A stretch of 64,000 nucleotides of DNA from an uncultured Hyphomonas sp. (GCF_963675305.1 NZ_OY776147.1:1488001-1552000); one strand, 5' to 3'; positions 8,651-17,179 are shown, counted from the first letter of the stretch. Numbers and translations: made by a program. The notes: generated by a model from the sequence alone, not told the origin.

Positions 8651-9274
8651 ATGTCAAATTCGTACCAGACTGCCCTCAACCTAGTCCCCATGGTGGTGGA
8701 GCAGACCAGCCGCGGCGAACGGGCGTTCGACATCTTCTCGCGCCTTCTGAAGGAGCGGATCATCTTTGTAACCGGCGGCATCGATGATGGCATGGCTGCC
8801 CTGATCACAGCTCAGCTGCTGTTTCTCGAATCGGAAAACCCGAAAAAAGAGATCGCCATGTATATCAACAGCCCCGGCGGGTATGTGTCCTCCGGTCTGG
8901 CGATTTATGACACGATGCAGTTCATCCGGTGCTCGGTGTCCACGGTCTGTATTGGCCAGGCGGCCTCAATGGGCTCGCTTCTGCTCGCTGCCGGCGAGGC
9001 AGGGTCCCGTTTCGCTCTGCCAAATGCCCGCGTGATGCTTCACCAGCCGTCTGGCGGCTATCAGGGCGTCGCGACGGATATTGAGCGCCATGCCGAGGAA
9101 ATCATTGATCTTAAGCGGCGTCTGAACCAGATTTACGTCAAGCATACCGGCCAGGACTACGACGCGATTGAGCGGAAACTGGATCGGGATACCTTCCTCA
9201 CAGCTGAGGAGGCCCAGGAATTCGGCATCATCGACAAGGTGTTCGAGCGCCGGGCCGCAGAGGATGATAAATAG
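8651..9274 (+). CDS. clpP: ATP-dependent Clp protease proteolytic subunit ClpP
   Basis: 207 residues, the normal length. The catalytic triad is readable as Ser106 in GQAASMGS, His131 in MLHQPSGG and Asp180 in KLDRDTF. The glycine-rich substrate strand NSPGGYVSSG is also present. ClpP forms the tetradecameric serine protease chamber that works with ClpX, encoded next. In Caulobacterales relatives ClpXP drives cell-cycle proteolysis, including of CtrA. The ATG at 8651 matches the family N-terminus. A short propeptide is likely removed autocatalytically. Confidence 0.97.
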   Translation: MSNSYQTALNLVPMVVEQTSRGERAFDIFSRLLKERIIFVTGGIDDGMAALITAQLLFLESENPKKEIAMYINSPGGYVSSGLAIYDTMQFIRCSVSTVCIGQAASMGSLLLAAGEAGSRFALPNARVMLHQPSGGYQGVATDIERHAEEIIDLKRRLNQIYVKHTGQDYDAIERKLDRDTFLTAEEAQEFGIIDKVFERRAAEDDK

Positions 9275-9360
9275 TTCGCGCCTTTTCGCGTATTTCGGCC
9301 TGCCACTTGCAGTGCAGGCTAATGCCCATATTGTTCTGTTAAGGAACTGGGTCCGGGCGC

Positions 9361-9375
9361 TTAAAACCACGTTAA
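9361..9375. promoter_or_regulatory. candidate CtrA-type binding site (TTAA-N7-TTAA) before clpX
   Basis: TTAA at 9361-9364 and TTAA at 9372-9375 are separated by exactly 7 nt, the full-site form recognised by the cell-cycle regulator CtrA in dimorphic alphaproteobacteria. The site ends 24 nt before the clpX ATG. A third TTAA lies at 9379-9382. That this is a real CtrA site is inference from the motif and position only. Confidence 0.45.
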
Positions 9376-9399
9376 GCCTTAAACGGCATTGAGGACAGC

Positions 9400-10662
9400 A
9401 TGACCAAACAAACCGGCTCAGGCGACTCCAAGAACACGCTTTACTGCTCGTTCTGCGGCAAAAGCCAGCATGAGGTGAAAAAGCTCATCGCTGGTCCGAC
9501 CGTATTCATCTGCGATGAGTGCGTTGAACTCTGCATGGACATCATCCGCGAGGAAAACAAGACCTCGCTGGTCCGCTCTCGTGAGGGTGTGCCCACACCG
9601 CAGGAGATCTGCGATGTGCTGGACGACTACGTGATCGGGCAGACCTACGCAAAGCGGATCCTGTCGGTTGCCGTGCACAACCATTACAAGCGCCTCTCGC
9701 ATGCCGGGAAGACCGATGGGGTTGAGCTGGCGAAGTCCAACATCATGCTGGTCGGGCCAACGGGGTGCGGTAAGACGCTGCTCGCCCAGACACTGGCGCG
9801 CATCCTGGACGTGCCGTTCACGATGGCTGACGCGACGACCCTTACCGAAGCCGGCTATGTTGGCGAGGATGTCGAGAACATTGTGCTGAAGCTGCTTCAG
9901 TCCGCCGATTACAATGTGGAGCGTGCGCAGCGCGGCATCGTCTATATCGACGAGATCGACAAGATTTCCCGCAAGTCGGACAACCCGTCCATCACGCGCG
10001 ACGTGTCGGGCGAGGGGGTCCAGCAGGCGCTCCTGAAGATCATGGAAGGCACCGTGGCAGCGGTTCCGCCGCAAGGTGGCCGCAAGCATCCGCAGCAGGA
10101 ATTCCTGCAGGTGGACACCACGAACATCCTGTTCATCGTTGGCGGTGCCTTTGCCGGCCTCGACAAGATCATCTCCGCACGCGGCGAAGCTGCCTCAATC
10201 GGCTTCGGTGCGACGGTGAAAGATGCCGAAGCCCGCGGTGTTGGCGAAGTTCTGCGCGATGTGGAACCGGAAGACCTGCAGCGTTTCGGTCTCATCCCGG
10301 AATTCATCGGCCGTCTGCCGGTGATCGCGACCCTGGAAGATCTCGACGAAAAAGCGCTGATCCAGATCCTGACCGAGCCGAAGAACGCGCTGCTGAAGCA
10401 GTACCAGCGTCTCTTCGATATGGAGAACGTGCAGCTGACCTTCACGCCGGATGCGCTGACGGCCGTCGCGCGCCGGGCAATTCTGCGCAAGACGGGCGCA
10501 CGTGGCCTTCGCTCCATCATGGAAGGCATCCTGCTCGACACGATGTTCGAACTGCCGAATTTGCGCGGTGTCGAGGAAGTCGTGATCAGCGGCGAAGTGG
10601 TGGACGGCAATGCCGAGCCGCTCTACGTCCACGCCAAGAAGAGCCAGCCCGAAGCCGGTTGA
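9400..10662 (+). CDS. clpX: ATP-dependent Clp protease ATP-binding subunit ClpX
   Basis: 420 residues. An N-terminal C4 zinc finger (CSFCGKS and FICDECVELC, residues 14-44) binds substrates and adaptors. The AAA+ core has Walker A GPTGCGKT, the pore loop GYVGED, Walker B IVYIDEIDKIS and the RKH loop GRKHPQQEF. ClpX unfolds tagged proteins and feeds them to ClpP. It follows clpP by 125 nt, a gap that contains a possible CtrA site. A strong terminator follows the stop. The Walker A Cys in place of Ser is a tolerated variant. Confidence 0.97.
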   Translation: MTKQTGSGDSKNTLYCSFCGKSQHEVKKLIAGPTVFICDECVELCMDIIREENKTSLVRSREGVPTPQEICDVLDDYVIGQTYAKRILSVAVHNHYKRLSHAGKTDGVELAKSNIMLVGPTGCGKTLLAQTLARILDVPFTMADATTLTEAGYVGEDVENIVLKLLQSADYNVERAQRGIVYIDEIDKISRKSDNPSITRDVSGEGVQQALLKIMEGTVAAVPPQGGRKHPQQEFLQVDTTNILFIVGGAFAGLDKIISARGEAASIGFGATVKDAEARGVGEVLRDVEPEDLQRFGLIPEFIGRLPVIATLEDLDEKALIQILTEPKNALLKQYQRLFDMENVQLTFTPDALTAVARRAILRKTGARGLRSIMEGILLDTMFELPNLRGVEEVVISGEVVDGNAEPLYVHAKKSQPEAG

Positions 10663-10691
10663 TCTTCAGGCCGCTACAAAAGTCAGAATTG

Positions 10692-10723
10692 AAAAGCCCC
10701 GGTATCGCGCCGGGGCTTTTGTA
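10692..10723 (+). terminator. Rho-independent terminator of clpX
   Basis: An 11-bp perfect stem (10692-10702 with 10710-10720) made of AAAAGCCCCGG and its complement, with a 7-nt loop, ends in a T-run. It starts 30 nt after the clpX stop. Because the left arm starts with four As, it could also work from the other strand. Confidence 0.85.
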
Positions 10724-10780
10724 TTTGGCGCCAGTGTCAGCACCAGTCTTCTGCATCGTGTAGGCGTCCGGAACGGTAAG

Positions 10781-10804
10781 GGCCGGCACTTTCCAGTGCC
10801 GGCC
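10781..10804 (-). terminator. strong hairpin downstream of glnA (possible terminator)
   Basis: A perfect 10-bp stem, GGCCGGCACT with its complement around a TTCC loop, lies 45 nt beyond the glnA stop on the minus strand. No clear U-tract follows on that strand, so it may stabilise the mRNA 3' end or act with Rho rather than terminate alone. Confidence 0.5.
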
Positions 10805-10848
10805 CCGCCTTCCCCCGTCGTGTCGGGTGATCTGATCGGACAGTGCGA

Positions 10849-12252
10849 TCAGTATTTGTAGTACATGTCGAACTCGACCGGGTGCGGGTGGAGTTCGTAC
10901 TTCATGTTTTCTTCCATCTTCAGGTCGATGTAGGCATCGATCTGGTCGTCGTCGAAGACGCCGCCCTTCTTGAGGAAGTCACGGTCTGCGTCGAGGGCCG
11001 CAAGGGCGTCACGCAGCGAGCCGCAGACCTGCGGAATGGCTTTCGCTTCTTCCGGCGGCAGGTCGTAGAGGTCCTTGTCCATGGCGTCGCCCGGGTGGAT
11101 CTTGTTCTCGATCCCGTCGAGGCCAGCCATGAGCAGGGCAGCGAACGCCAGGTAAGGGTTTGCCATCGGGTCCGGGAAGCGGGTTTCGATACGCTTGGCT
11201 TTCGGGTTGTCGCCGAAAGGAATACGGATCGATGCCGAACGGTTGCGGGCCGAATAGGCCAGCATGACCGGCGCTTCGTAACCCGGCACCAGGCGCTTGT
11301 AGCTGTTGGTGGACGGGTTGGTCAGCGCGTTCAGGGCGCGGGCGTGTTTGATGATCCCGCCGATGTAGTAGAGGCAGGTCTCGGACAGGCCGGCATACTG
11401 GTCACCGGCGAACAGAGGCTTGCCGCCATTCCAGATGGACTGGTGCACGTGCATGCCGGAGCCGTTGTCCTTGTACATTGGCTTCGGCATGAAGGTTGCC
11501 GTCTTGCCATACGAATGCGCCACGTTCTGAACGACGTATTTGTAGAGCTGAAGGCGGTCAGCCATCACGGTCAGGGTCGAGAATTTCAGACCCAGCTCGT
11601 GCTGTGCCGGTGCCACTTCGTGGTGATGCTTTTCCGGGTCGAGGCCGATGTCAGCCATGACCGACAGCATTTCGCTGCGCATGTCCTGTTCGGAATCGAT
11701 CGGCGGAACCGGGAAGTAGCCACCCTTCGGACCCGGGCGGTGGCCCATATTGCCCATCGGGTATTCCTTGGCCGTGTTCACCGGCAGTTCGGTGGAGTCG
11801 AAGGAATAACCGGTGCTGTGCGGTTCGACGCTCCAGCGGACATCGTCAAAGACGAAGAATTCCGCTTCCGGTCCGAAGAAGACGGTGTCGCCAACGCCGG
11901 ATTGTTTCACATAGGCTTCAGCCTTCTTGGCGGTCATCCGCGGGTCGCGGTTGTAGGCCTGGCCTGTGATCGGATCCAGAATATCGCACATCACGGCGAG
12001 CGTGGTCTGCTGGAAGAACGGATCGATGATCGCCGAAGACGTGTCCGGTTTCAGCAGCATGTCGGACTCGTTGATGGACTTCCAGCCAGCAACGGAGGAG
12101 CCGTCAAACATCTGGCCGTCGACGAAGAAGTCTGCGTCCACCATGTCCTTGTGGAATGACACGTGCTGCATCTTGCCGCGCGGGTCGGTGAAACGAAGGT
12201 CCACGTATTGGACGTCTTCGTCCTTCATGATCTTCATGAGGTTTTCAGCCAT
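10849..12252 (-). CDS. glnA: type I glutamine synthetase
   Basis: 467 residues, the standard GSI length. Catalytic and metal motifs are present: VAGWKSINESDMLL near the start, the KPMYKDNGSGMHVHQS active-site stretch, and NPSTNSYKRLVPGYEAP. The adenylylation loop has Tyr396 in KDLYDLPPEEA, so the enzyme is probably controlled by GlnE-type adenylylation. It makes glutamine from glutamate and ammonia and forms a dodecamer. The start has GGAGG 9 nt upstream. It lies 54 nt after glnB on the same strand, the conserved alphaproteobacterial glnBA operon. Confidence 0.97.
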   Translation of the reverse strand: MAENLMKIMKDEDVQYVDLRFTDPRGKMQHVSFHKDMVDADFFVDGQMFDGSSVAGWKSINESDMLLKPDTSSAIIDPFFQQTTLAVMCDILDPITGQAYNRDPRMTAKKAEAYVKQSGVGDTVFFGPEAEFFVFDDVRWSVEPHSTGYSFDSTELPVNTAKEYPMGNMGHRPGPKGGYFPVPPIDSEQDMRSEMLSVMADIGLDPEKHHHEVAPAQHELGLKFSTLTVMADRLQLYKYVVQNVAHSYGKTATFMPKPMYKDNGSGMHVHQSIWNGGKPLFAGDQYAGLSETCLYYIGGIIKHARALNALTNPSTNSYKRLVPGYEAPVMLAYSARNRSASIRIPFGDNPKAKRIETRFPDPMANPYLAFAALLMAGLDGIENKIHPGDAMDKDLYDLPPEEAKAIPQVCGSLRDALAALDADRDFLKKGGVFDDDQIDAYIDLKMEENMKYELHPHPVEFDMYYKY

Positions 12253-12306
12253 TGGAAATGCCCTCCATCTGTAAACTTGCTGAATTGTGTTTTTCGTGAT
12301 GCCGGA

Positions 12307-12645
12307 TCAAAGCGCAGTTTCGCCCGTCTCTCCGGTACGGATACGCACCGCATCAATAATATCGGAAACGAAGATTTTGCCATCGCCGATCTTGTCGGTA
12401 TGTGCAGCTTTCTTGATGGCTTCCACCGCGCCGTCGACGGCGCTGTCTGCCAGCACGATTTCGATTTTCAGCTTCGGCAGAAAATCGACGACGTATTCGG
12501 CGCCACGATAGAGTTCGGTGTGGCCCCGCTGACGACCGAAACCTTTGGCTTCGATGACGGTCATGCCTTGCAGGCCGATCTCCTGCAGAGCCTCTTTCAC
12601 ATCATCGAGTTTGAACGGTTTGATGATTGCCTCAATTTTCTTCAT
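12307..12645 (-). CDS. glnB: nitrogen regulatory protein P-II
   Basis: 112 residues from MKKIEAIIKPFKL, the exact canonical PII length and start. The T-loop GRQRGHTELYRGAEY contains Tyr51, the uridylylation site, and the B-loop TDKIGDGKIFV near residues 83-93 binds ATP. PII senses 2-oxoglutarate and ADP/ATP and controls GlnE, NtrB and other targets. It is cotranscribed with glnA immediately downstream. The frame is open about 75 nt further 5', but nothing in that extension resembles the family, so the ATG at 12645 is preferred. Confidence 0.96.
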   Translation of the reverse strand: MKKIEAIIKPFKLDDVKEALQEIGLQGMTVIEAKGFGRQRGHTELYRGAEYVVDFLPKLKIEIVLADSAVDGAVEAIKKAAHTDKIGDGKIFVSDIIDAVRIRTGETGETAL

Positions 12646-13119
12646 GGCCCGTGTTCTCCCAGCCGCTGAGTGTCTGACTATAGACTCCGGTAGGCGGCTT
12701 CCCGTGCGTAGGCGAGACATTCATGCGTGTCGTGCCGTGTCATACACGGGCGTGGTCGAATTTTGTGCGTCGTTGCTGAAATATTGGTCAGTCAGTTTGC
12801 GCCGGTAGCATGCACCAACAGAATGACGCCACATCCAATTTGGGGGGAATGTGCAGTGGCGCCGGGCGATTGCGCAGTAAACAACGACGGCTCAAGAGGG
12901 GGCAATGGTCCGGCGGGTGACTCGCACGCAGCCCATGGGGCGCTGCCTCAGAACGCTCAAGGCATGGGCAAAAGACGAAATTGAGCCGCAGGTGCCAGCG
13001 GAAAGGGCGCAGGGCCGGCGGCTTAACATCTGCGGGACCGTGGTCTATCACCGCCGGGCAGGGTCCGGGACCAGCCTTCCGGCTGAATGTGCCCGGACTG
13101 TCGAATTGAGGACATCAGC
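12646..13119. other. 474-nt divergent intergenic region between glnB and a histidine phosphatase gene
   Basis: No convincing coding sequence is seen here. The region must hold the glnBA promoter on the minus strand and that of the phosphatase on the plus strand. I looked for a sigma-54 GG-N10-GC element and an NtrC palindrome near glnB and found only partial matches, none with correct spacing. Short open frames in the right half lack a ribosome site and family resemblance. Confidence 0.6.
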
Positions 13120-13659
13120 ATGATCTATCTCGTCCGTCATGGCGAAGCCGCGGCAAGCTGGGGCAACCACCCCGATCCGGGGTTAAGCGAACTTGGCCAC
13201 AAGCAGGCCGAGGCGGCCGCGGCGACGCTGATCGGCCTCGGCGCGCGCAGTGCGGTCTGCAGCCCCATGCAGCGTTGCCGTGAAACTGCGGCAGCATTCG
13301 AACGCCAGGCAGACGTGACGGCTCAGGTTGAACCCGTGGTTTCGGAGATCGAAACACCCGAAGGGGTCGGCGACCGGGTTGAATGGCTGCGGTCCTATAT
13401 GGCGGGCACTTGGGAAAATGAAGGCGCCGCCCATGATGCGTGGCGCAAGAAGATTGCGGAGGCGCTGGCACTCCTGCCGGACAATACGGCCGTCTTTTCG
13501 CATTTCGTTGCGATCAATGCCGTTGTCAGCCTGATCGATCAGGACAGCCGCACCACCGTGTTCCGGCCCGGCCATTGTTCCATTACCAAAGTGGACTTCA
13601 GTGGCGCGGTGCCGCGCGTCATTGAATACGGAAGCCAGGCCGCGACTCGCGTGTTATGA
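13120..13659 (+). CDS. histidine phosphatase family protein (SixA-like)
   Basis: 179 residues from the ATG at 13120, with GAGG about 8 nt upstream. The N-terminus MIYLVRHGEA carries the RHG phosphohistidine motif at once, and the partner His lies in VFSHFVAINAVV. The acidic and Arg residues of the 2H-phosphatase pocket are visible (SPMQRCRETA). This could be a SixA-type phosphohistidine phosphatase or a small-molecule phosphatase; sequence alone does not decide. The next gene follows after 7 nt, so the two are probably an operon. Confidence 0.82.
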   Translation: MIYLVRHGEAAASWGNHPDPGLSELGHKQAEAAAATLIGLGARSAVCSPMQRCRETAAAFERQADVTAQVEPVVSEIETPEGVGDRVEWLRSYMAGTWENEGAAHDAWRKKIAEALALLPDNTAVFSHFVAINAVVSLIDQDSRTTVFRPGHCSITKVDFSGAVPRVIEYGSQAATRVL

Positions 13660-13666
13660 GCCTGCC

Positions 13667-15109
13667 ATGGGCAGACCGATACTTACACCGCAGGAAATGC
13701 AGGCCGCCGAACAGGCGATTTTTGCGCAGGGGCTCGACAGTTTCGAGCTGATGCAGCGCGCTGGCGATGCCGTCGCCGAATTCGTCCACGCCAACTGGCC
13801 GGAAGGATCCATCCAGGTCCTGTGCGGGCCAGGCGGGAATGGTGGCGATGGTTTCGTCGCAGCGTCGAAACTGGCGAAGCTCTGGCGGGATGTGAATGTC
13901 TACTGCATGGTTCCGGTGACTGAGCTGAAGGGCGATGCAGCCAAGGCAGCCGCCCTGTGGGATGGCCCGGTCGGTACATTGGAAGACGCGCTTGAAGCGC
14001 CGCATGACCTTGTTCTGGACGGGCTTTTCGGCGGCGGCCTTTCCCGTCCCCTTGAGGGAATAGCAGCCCAGCTTGCCCAGCGTGGCGGGCGGGTGATCTC
14101 CATCGACGTGCCATCCGGTATTTGCGGACTGCGCGCCAAACCGCTTGGCCCCTGTTTCATCGCGGAAGGGACGATCACCTTCGCCGCGCTGCGCCCGGCG
14201 CATGTTCTCCGCCCGGCATCGGCTTATTGCGGCAATGTTCTGGTCGCGGACATCGGCGTTCCGGTACAGACGCGCCTGATGGAAAACAGCCCGATGCTGT
14301 GGCTGCGGATGCTGCCCCAGCCGGGCATGGCGGACCACAAGCACAGCCGCGGGCACCTGAAAGTGCTGAGCGGCGGCATATCCTCGACCGGTGCGGCGCG
14401 GCTCGCCGTTCGCGCTGGTCTGCGCATTGGCTCAGGACTGGCGACGCTGCTGACGCCGCCCTCGGCGCTGATGGTCAATGCCAGCCAGCTGACGGCTGTG
14501 ATGGTCAAATCCGTCGACGGCGCAGAAGAGCTCTCCGAAGCGATCCAGACGGCGTCGGTCGTGATCGCCGGGCCAGGCGCGGGGATTACCCCGGCAACCC
14601 GGGCCAATGTCGAAGCGATTCTGAACGGGCCGGGGCGGGCGGTGCTCGATGCCGATGCGCTGACTGTGTTTGAGTCACAACAGGACCAGCTGTTCAAACG
14701 CCTGCGTCCGACAGACCTGCTGACCCCGCACATCGGCGAGTTCAACCGCCTGTTCGGGGACCTGCTGGAAACCGCTACCAACAAGGTGGAAGCCGTGCGG
14801 CAAGCCTCGGCCAAAGCCGGCTGCACCGTTCTCCTGAAAGGGCCGGACACCGTCATCGCCCAGCCGGACGGGGGCGCAGTCGTCAATATTCATGCGACGC
14901 GCTGGCTTGCCACAGCCGGGTCAGGCGACGTTCTGGCGGGCTTTGCAGGCGGGCTGATGGCGCAGGGAATCGACACGCTGGTCGCGGCCAGCATGGCAGC
15001 CTGGATCCATGGCGAAGCCGGGCGCCGCGTTGGCGCGGGTCTGATTTCCGAAGACCTGGAGCGTCAGGTTCCGGATATCCTGAGCGCCCTGCATGGCGAG
15101 ATTGGCTGA
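13667..15109 (+). CDS. nnr: bifunctional NAD(P)HX epimerase / ADP-dependent NAD(P)HX dehydratase
   Basis: 480 residues with both halves of the YjeF-type repair enzyme. The N-terminal epimerase domain (about residues 1-210) has CGPGGNGGDGFVAA and SIDVPSGICG. The C-terminal dehydratase domain (about 225-475) has VIAGPGAGI, DADALTVF, LLTPHIGEF and TAGSGDVLAGFAGG. Together they repair hydrated NADH and NADPH. The ATG at 13667 gives the expected MGRPILTPQEMQAAEQ start. It follows the phosphatase by 7 nt and precedes tRNA-Leu. Confidence 0.95.
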   Translation: MGRPILTPQEMQAAEQAIFAQGLDSFELMQRAGDAVAEFVHANWPEGSIQVLCGPGGNGGDGFVAASKLAKLWRDVNVYCMVPVTELKGDAAKAAALWDGPVGTLEDALEAPHDLVLDGLFGGGLSRPLEGIAAQLAQRGGRVISIDVPSGICGLRAKPLGPCFIAEGTITFAALRPAHVLRPASAYCGNVLVADIGVPVQTRLMENSPMLWLRMLPQPGMADHKHSRGHLKVLSGGISSTGAARLAVRAGLRIGSGLATLLTPPSALMVNASQLTAVMVKSVDGAEELSEAIQTASVVIAGPGAGITPATRANVEAILNGPGRAVLDADALTVFESQQDQLFKRLRPTDLLTPHIGEFNRLFGDLLETATNKVEAVRQASAKAGCTVLLKGPDTVIAQPDGGAVVNIHATRWLATAGSGDVLAGFAGGLMAQGIDTLVAASMAAWIHGEAGRRVGAGLISEDLERQVPDILSALHGEIG

Positions 15110-15247
15110 CCCGGCTGTTGGATAAGCCGCCACCCAGGCAATCACGAACACCGTCTATAGACCCTCAACAGACCCTATATAGCGCTCGTTCCGGTGCATC
15201 GGCCCGTTGTCTCCGCGCGCGCTCTCGCCTAAACGTGCGCCCGGAAC

Positions 15248-15332
15248 GCGGATGTGGCGGAATTGGTAGACGCACTGGATTTAGGTTCCAGCGCCGCAAG
15301 GCGTGGAGGTTCGAGTCCTCTCATCCGCACCA
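15248..15332 (+). tRNA. tRNA-Leu(TAG)
   Basis: An 85-nt cloverleaf with CCA encoded. The acceptor GCGGATG (15248-15254) pairs with CATCCGC (15322-15328), then comes discriminator A and CCA (15330-15332). The anticodon stem CTGGA/TCCAG holds loop TTTAGGT, giving anticodon TAG. The long variable arm CGCCGCAAGGCG is typical of class II leucine tRNA, and the T arm GAGGTTCGAGTCCTC is present. Upstream are two direct copies of AGACCCT 11 nt apart (15159 and 15170) followed by TATAT, which may be promoter elements. Confidence 0.96.
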
Positions 15333-15393
15333 TTCGGCCGAGGTGCCGCTTCGCGGCACAAATCGATCGAGGATCGATTTGAACGGCCGAATG
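15331..15393 (+). repeat. three-way-junction palindrome starting inside the tRNA-Leu CCA end
   Basis: Three perfect stems nest in 63 nt. The outer stem is CATTCGGCCG (15331-15340) with CGGCCGAATG (15384-15393). Inner hairpin one is GTGCCGC-TTC-GCGGCAC (15343-15359). Inner hairpin two is AAATCGATC-GAG-GATCGATTT (15360-15380). The left outer arm begins with the CA of the tRNA CCA. It has no U-tract. It could be a transcript-end or processing structure, a REP-like mobile repeat, or a remnant of an integration site at a tRNA. Confidence 0.75.
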
Positions 15394-15435
15394 CTCGAAG
15401 CGTAAGCGAGAGCTCTGGCACGACTTGTTTTTGTT

Positions 15436-15771
15436 TCATTCACAAGTCGTTGAGTTGCTCCGACCATCCCAATCTACAAAGCAGTTTTCACCGCTTTCAT
15501 TCGGGGGCAATTTTCTTTGGTCCAAGGAAATCCACCACCATGCGCTGAAACACAAGCAAATGACTATAAAGAGGAGCTCAATCGCTCCTAGCCATTCACG
15601 CGCTCGAAGCTTACCGGTCAATTTTGTGGAAACGAAAAGCGCAGCGATAAACAACGCTATTCCCATGCCGATATTCACAATTGCGCTCATCACAAAACCA
15701 AAGCCTAAGAGACAGTGGCTGACAATTGGTACATGAGAAAGTCTGTACAGTTTGCCCAGACTACCCCTCAT
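15436..15771 (-). CDS. hypothetical small membrane protein
   Basis: 111 residues if it starts at 15771. Two hydrophobic segments are evident, roughly residues 15-47 (with GFGFVMSAIVNIGMGIALF) and 63-80 (with LLFIVICLCFSAWWW), separated by a short Lys/Arg-rich loop, and the C-terminus is polar. I do not recognise a family. The region is visibly lower in GC than its neighbours and lies just after a tRNA, which suggests horizontal acquisition. No good ribosome site precedes the ATG, and an internal start is possible. It may be a gene remnant. Confidence 0.4.
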   Translation of the reverse strand: MRGSLGKLYRLSHVPIVSHCLLGFGFVMSAIVNIGMGIALFIAALFVSTKLTGKLRAREWLGAIELLFIVICLCFSAWWWISLDQRKLPPNESGENCFVDWDGRSNSTTCE

Positions 15772-15955
15772 TTCCCATCCACCAAATCCGCCGTAAACGG
15801 ATTATTTTCGGTGTGATTTCGCCAGATATTCTCCACCACTTTGGCGGCGTTCACTGCCTTGTCCCGGCCCGGCAGGTCTTCTATCTGGGCGAGGGGCCAT
15901 GCCAGGGTCGGCGGAGACGCCGGACGGGGGCAAAGAAACAAAGGAAACAGGCGAC

Positions 15956-16867
15956 ATGACATTCGATCCCTCGATCGGCGTTCCGGGCAAGCCCTGGGGC
16001 GAGGCGGAGCGCAATCAGTGGCGGGCTCTGCAAACCGAGCAGCGGAGCTATGCCGAGGACGTTGTGTCCCGGATGGATGCGCTGGCCGAGCGGTTCGAGC
16101 GGGTCACCTACGGCCGCATCGAATATGGCAGCGACGCCTACGACCTTTACGCATTTGTCTGCGGCGAGTTGGATCCCGCTTTACCGACCGCGCTCGTGAC
16201 CGGCGGGGTGCATGGCTATGAGACCAGCGGCGTCATGGGCGCGCTGGCCTTTCTCGACCAATCGGCTGCGGCCTATGCCGGCCGGGTCAATCTTCTCGTC
16301 GCGCCTTGTGTCAGCCCATGGGCCTATGAGCGCATCAACCGATGGAACTATGACGCCATCGACCCGAACCGCAATTTCCGGTTCGGCGGGCCTGCGCGTG
16401 AATCGACGGCCCTGATGGAATGGGTGCGCTCTACTTCAAGCGACTATCTTCTCCATATCGACCTGCACGAGACGACCGATAGCGACGAGACCGAGTTCAG
16501 GCCCGCTCTGAGTTCGCGCGATGGCAAGCCTTTCGAACCGGGCCTCATCCCGGACGGGTTCTATCTGGTGGCCGACAGTGAGAATCCGCAGCTTGCGTTC
16601 CAGGAGGCGATCATTTCGGCCGTCGAAGAGGTGACCCACATCGCGCCGGCAGACGAGAAAGGGGAGATCATCGGCTCGCCCGTCATCGCGCGCGGCATCA
16701 TCGAATATCCCCTGGCGCAGCTTGCGCTGTGCGCGTCGATCACGAATGCACGCTTCAAGACGACGACCGAAGTCTATCCCGACAGCCCGCGGGTCACGCC
16801 GGAGGACTGCGTTCGCGCGCAGGTGGCGGCGGCTTGCGCCGCGCTGGATTTCGCGCTGGCTCACTGA
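15956..16867 (+). CDS. M14-family zinc carboxypeptidase-like / succinylglutamate desuccinylase-like protein
   Basis: 303 residues from the ATG at 15956, preceded by an AAAGGA stretch. Zinc ligands are readable as His86 and Glu89 in GGVHGYETSG and His171 in HIDLHETTD. DPNRNF (136-141) is the substrate-binding Asn-Arg pair, and a late Glu in TTTEVYP may be the general base. These are M14 features. The expected reaction is removal of a C-terminal or amide-linked residue from a small substrate. No signal peptide is seen, so it is probably cytoplasmic. It stands alone between the lower-GC patch and trigger factor. Confidence 0.78.
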   Translation: MTFDPSIGVPGKPWGEAERNQWRALQTEQRSYAEDVVSRMDALAERFERVTYGRIEYGSDAYDLYAFVCGELDPALPTALVTGGVHGYETSGVMGALAFLDQSAAAYAGRVNLLVAPCVSPWAYERINRWNYDAIDPNRNFRFGGPARESTALMEWVRSTSSDYLLHIDLHETTDSDETEFRPALSSRDGKPFEPGLIPDGFYLVADSENPQLAFQEAIISAVEEVTHIAPADEKGEIIGSPVIARGIIEYPLAQLALCASITNARFKTTTEVYPDSPRVTPEDCVRAQVAAACAALDFALAH

Positions 16868-17179
16868 TCCTGCGTCTTGCTCGGGAGGCGCTATCTGCAA
16901 TGGCGCCAGCAGGCGGACGCAACGTATCGACAGGGATTTCCGGCCGATCCGGGCGAATTGGCCGTCTTCCACGGCGGTTCCGGCAGGGGGCGGGCAGCGT
17001 CGCCGGGATTTTGAGAGAAGATGCAGGGCCATCCCTCCGAAATCCGTCGCTGAAAATCCCGCAGAACCCGCGTGGACACGCCGTTTTCCGTGTGACATAA
17101 GCCGCCCCTTCAGACACAGATCAGAAGGCTGCCGGATGGGCATGACCGGGCCTGATCGCCAGAACGGATGAATGAACCG
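16868..17179. other. 312-nt intergenic region before trigger factor
   Basis: I see no supported gene, terminator hairpin or repeat here. Open frames that cross it lack start signals and family resemblance. It presumably contains the tig promoter, but no clear -35/-10 pair stands out. Confidence 0.55.

Noticed and set aside
9298..9319. Terminator between clpP and clpX
   Set aside because: A 9-bp stem with a bulged C exists (GCCTG-C-CACT with AGTGCAGGC), but no U-tract follows and the pair is expected to be partly cotranscribed.
10843..12159. 438-codon plus-strand open frame opposite glnA
   Set aside because: glnA is unmistakable on the other strand; no ribosome site or family match for this frame.
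12646..12860. Sigma-54 promoter and NtrC site before glnB
   Set aside because: GC/CC dinucleotides were found at spacings of 8 or less, not the required 10, and no clear NtrC palindrome is present.
12905..13123. Possible 72-aa gene before the histidine phosphatase
   Set aside because: No ribosome site, basic low-complexity product, and it ends on the start codon of a well-supported gene.
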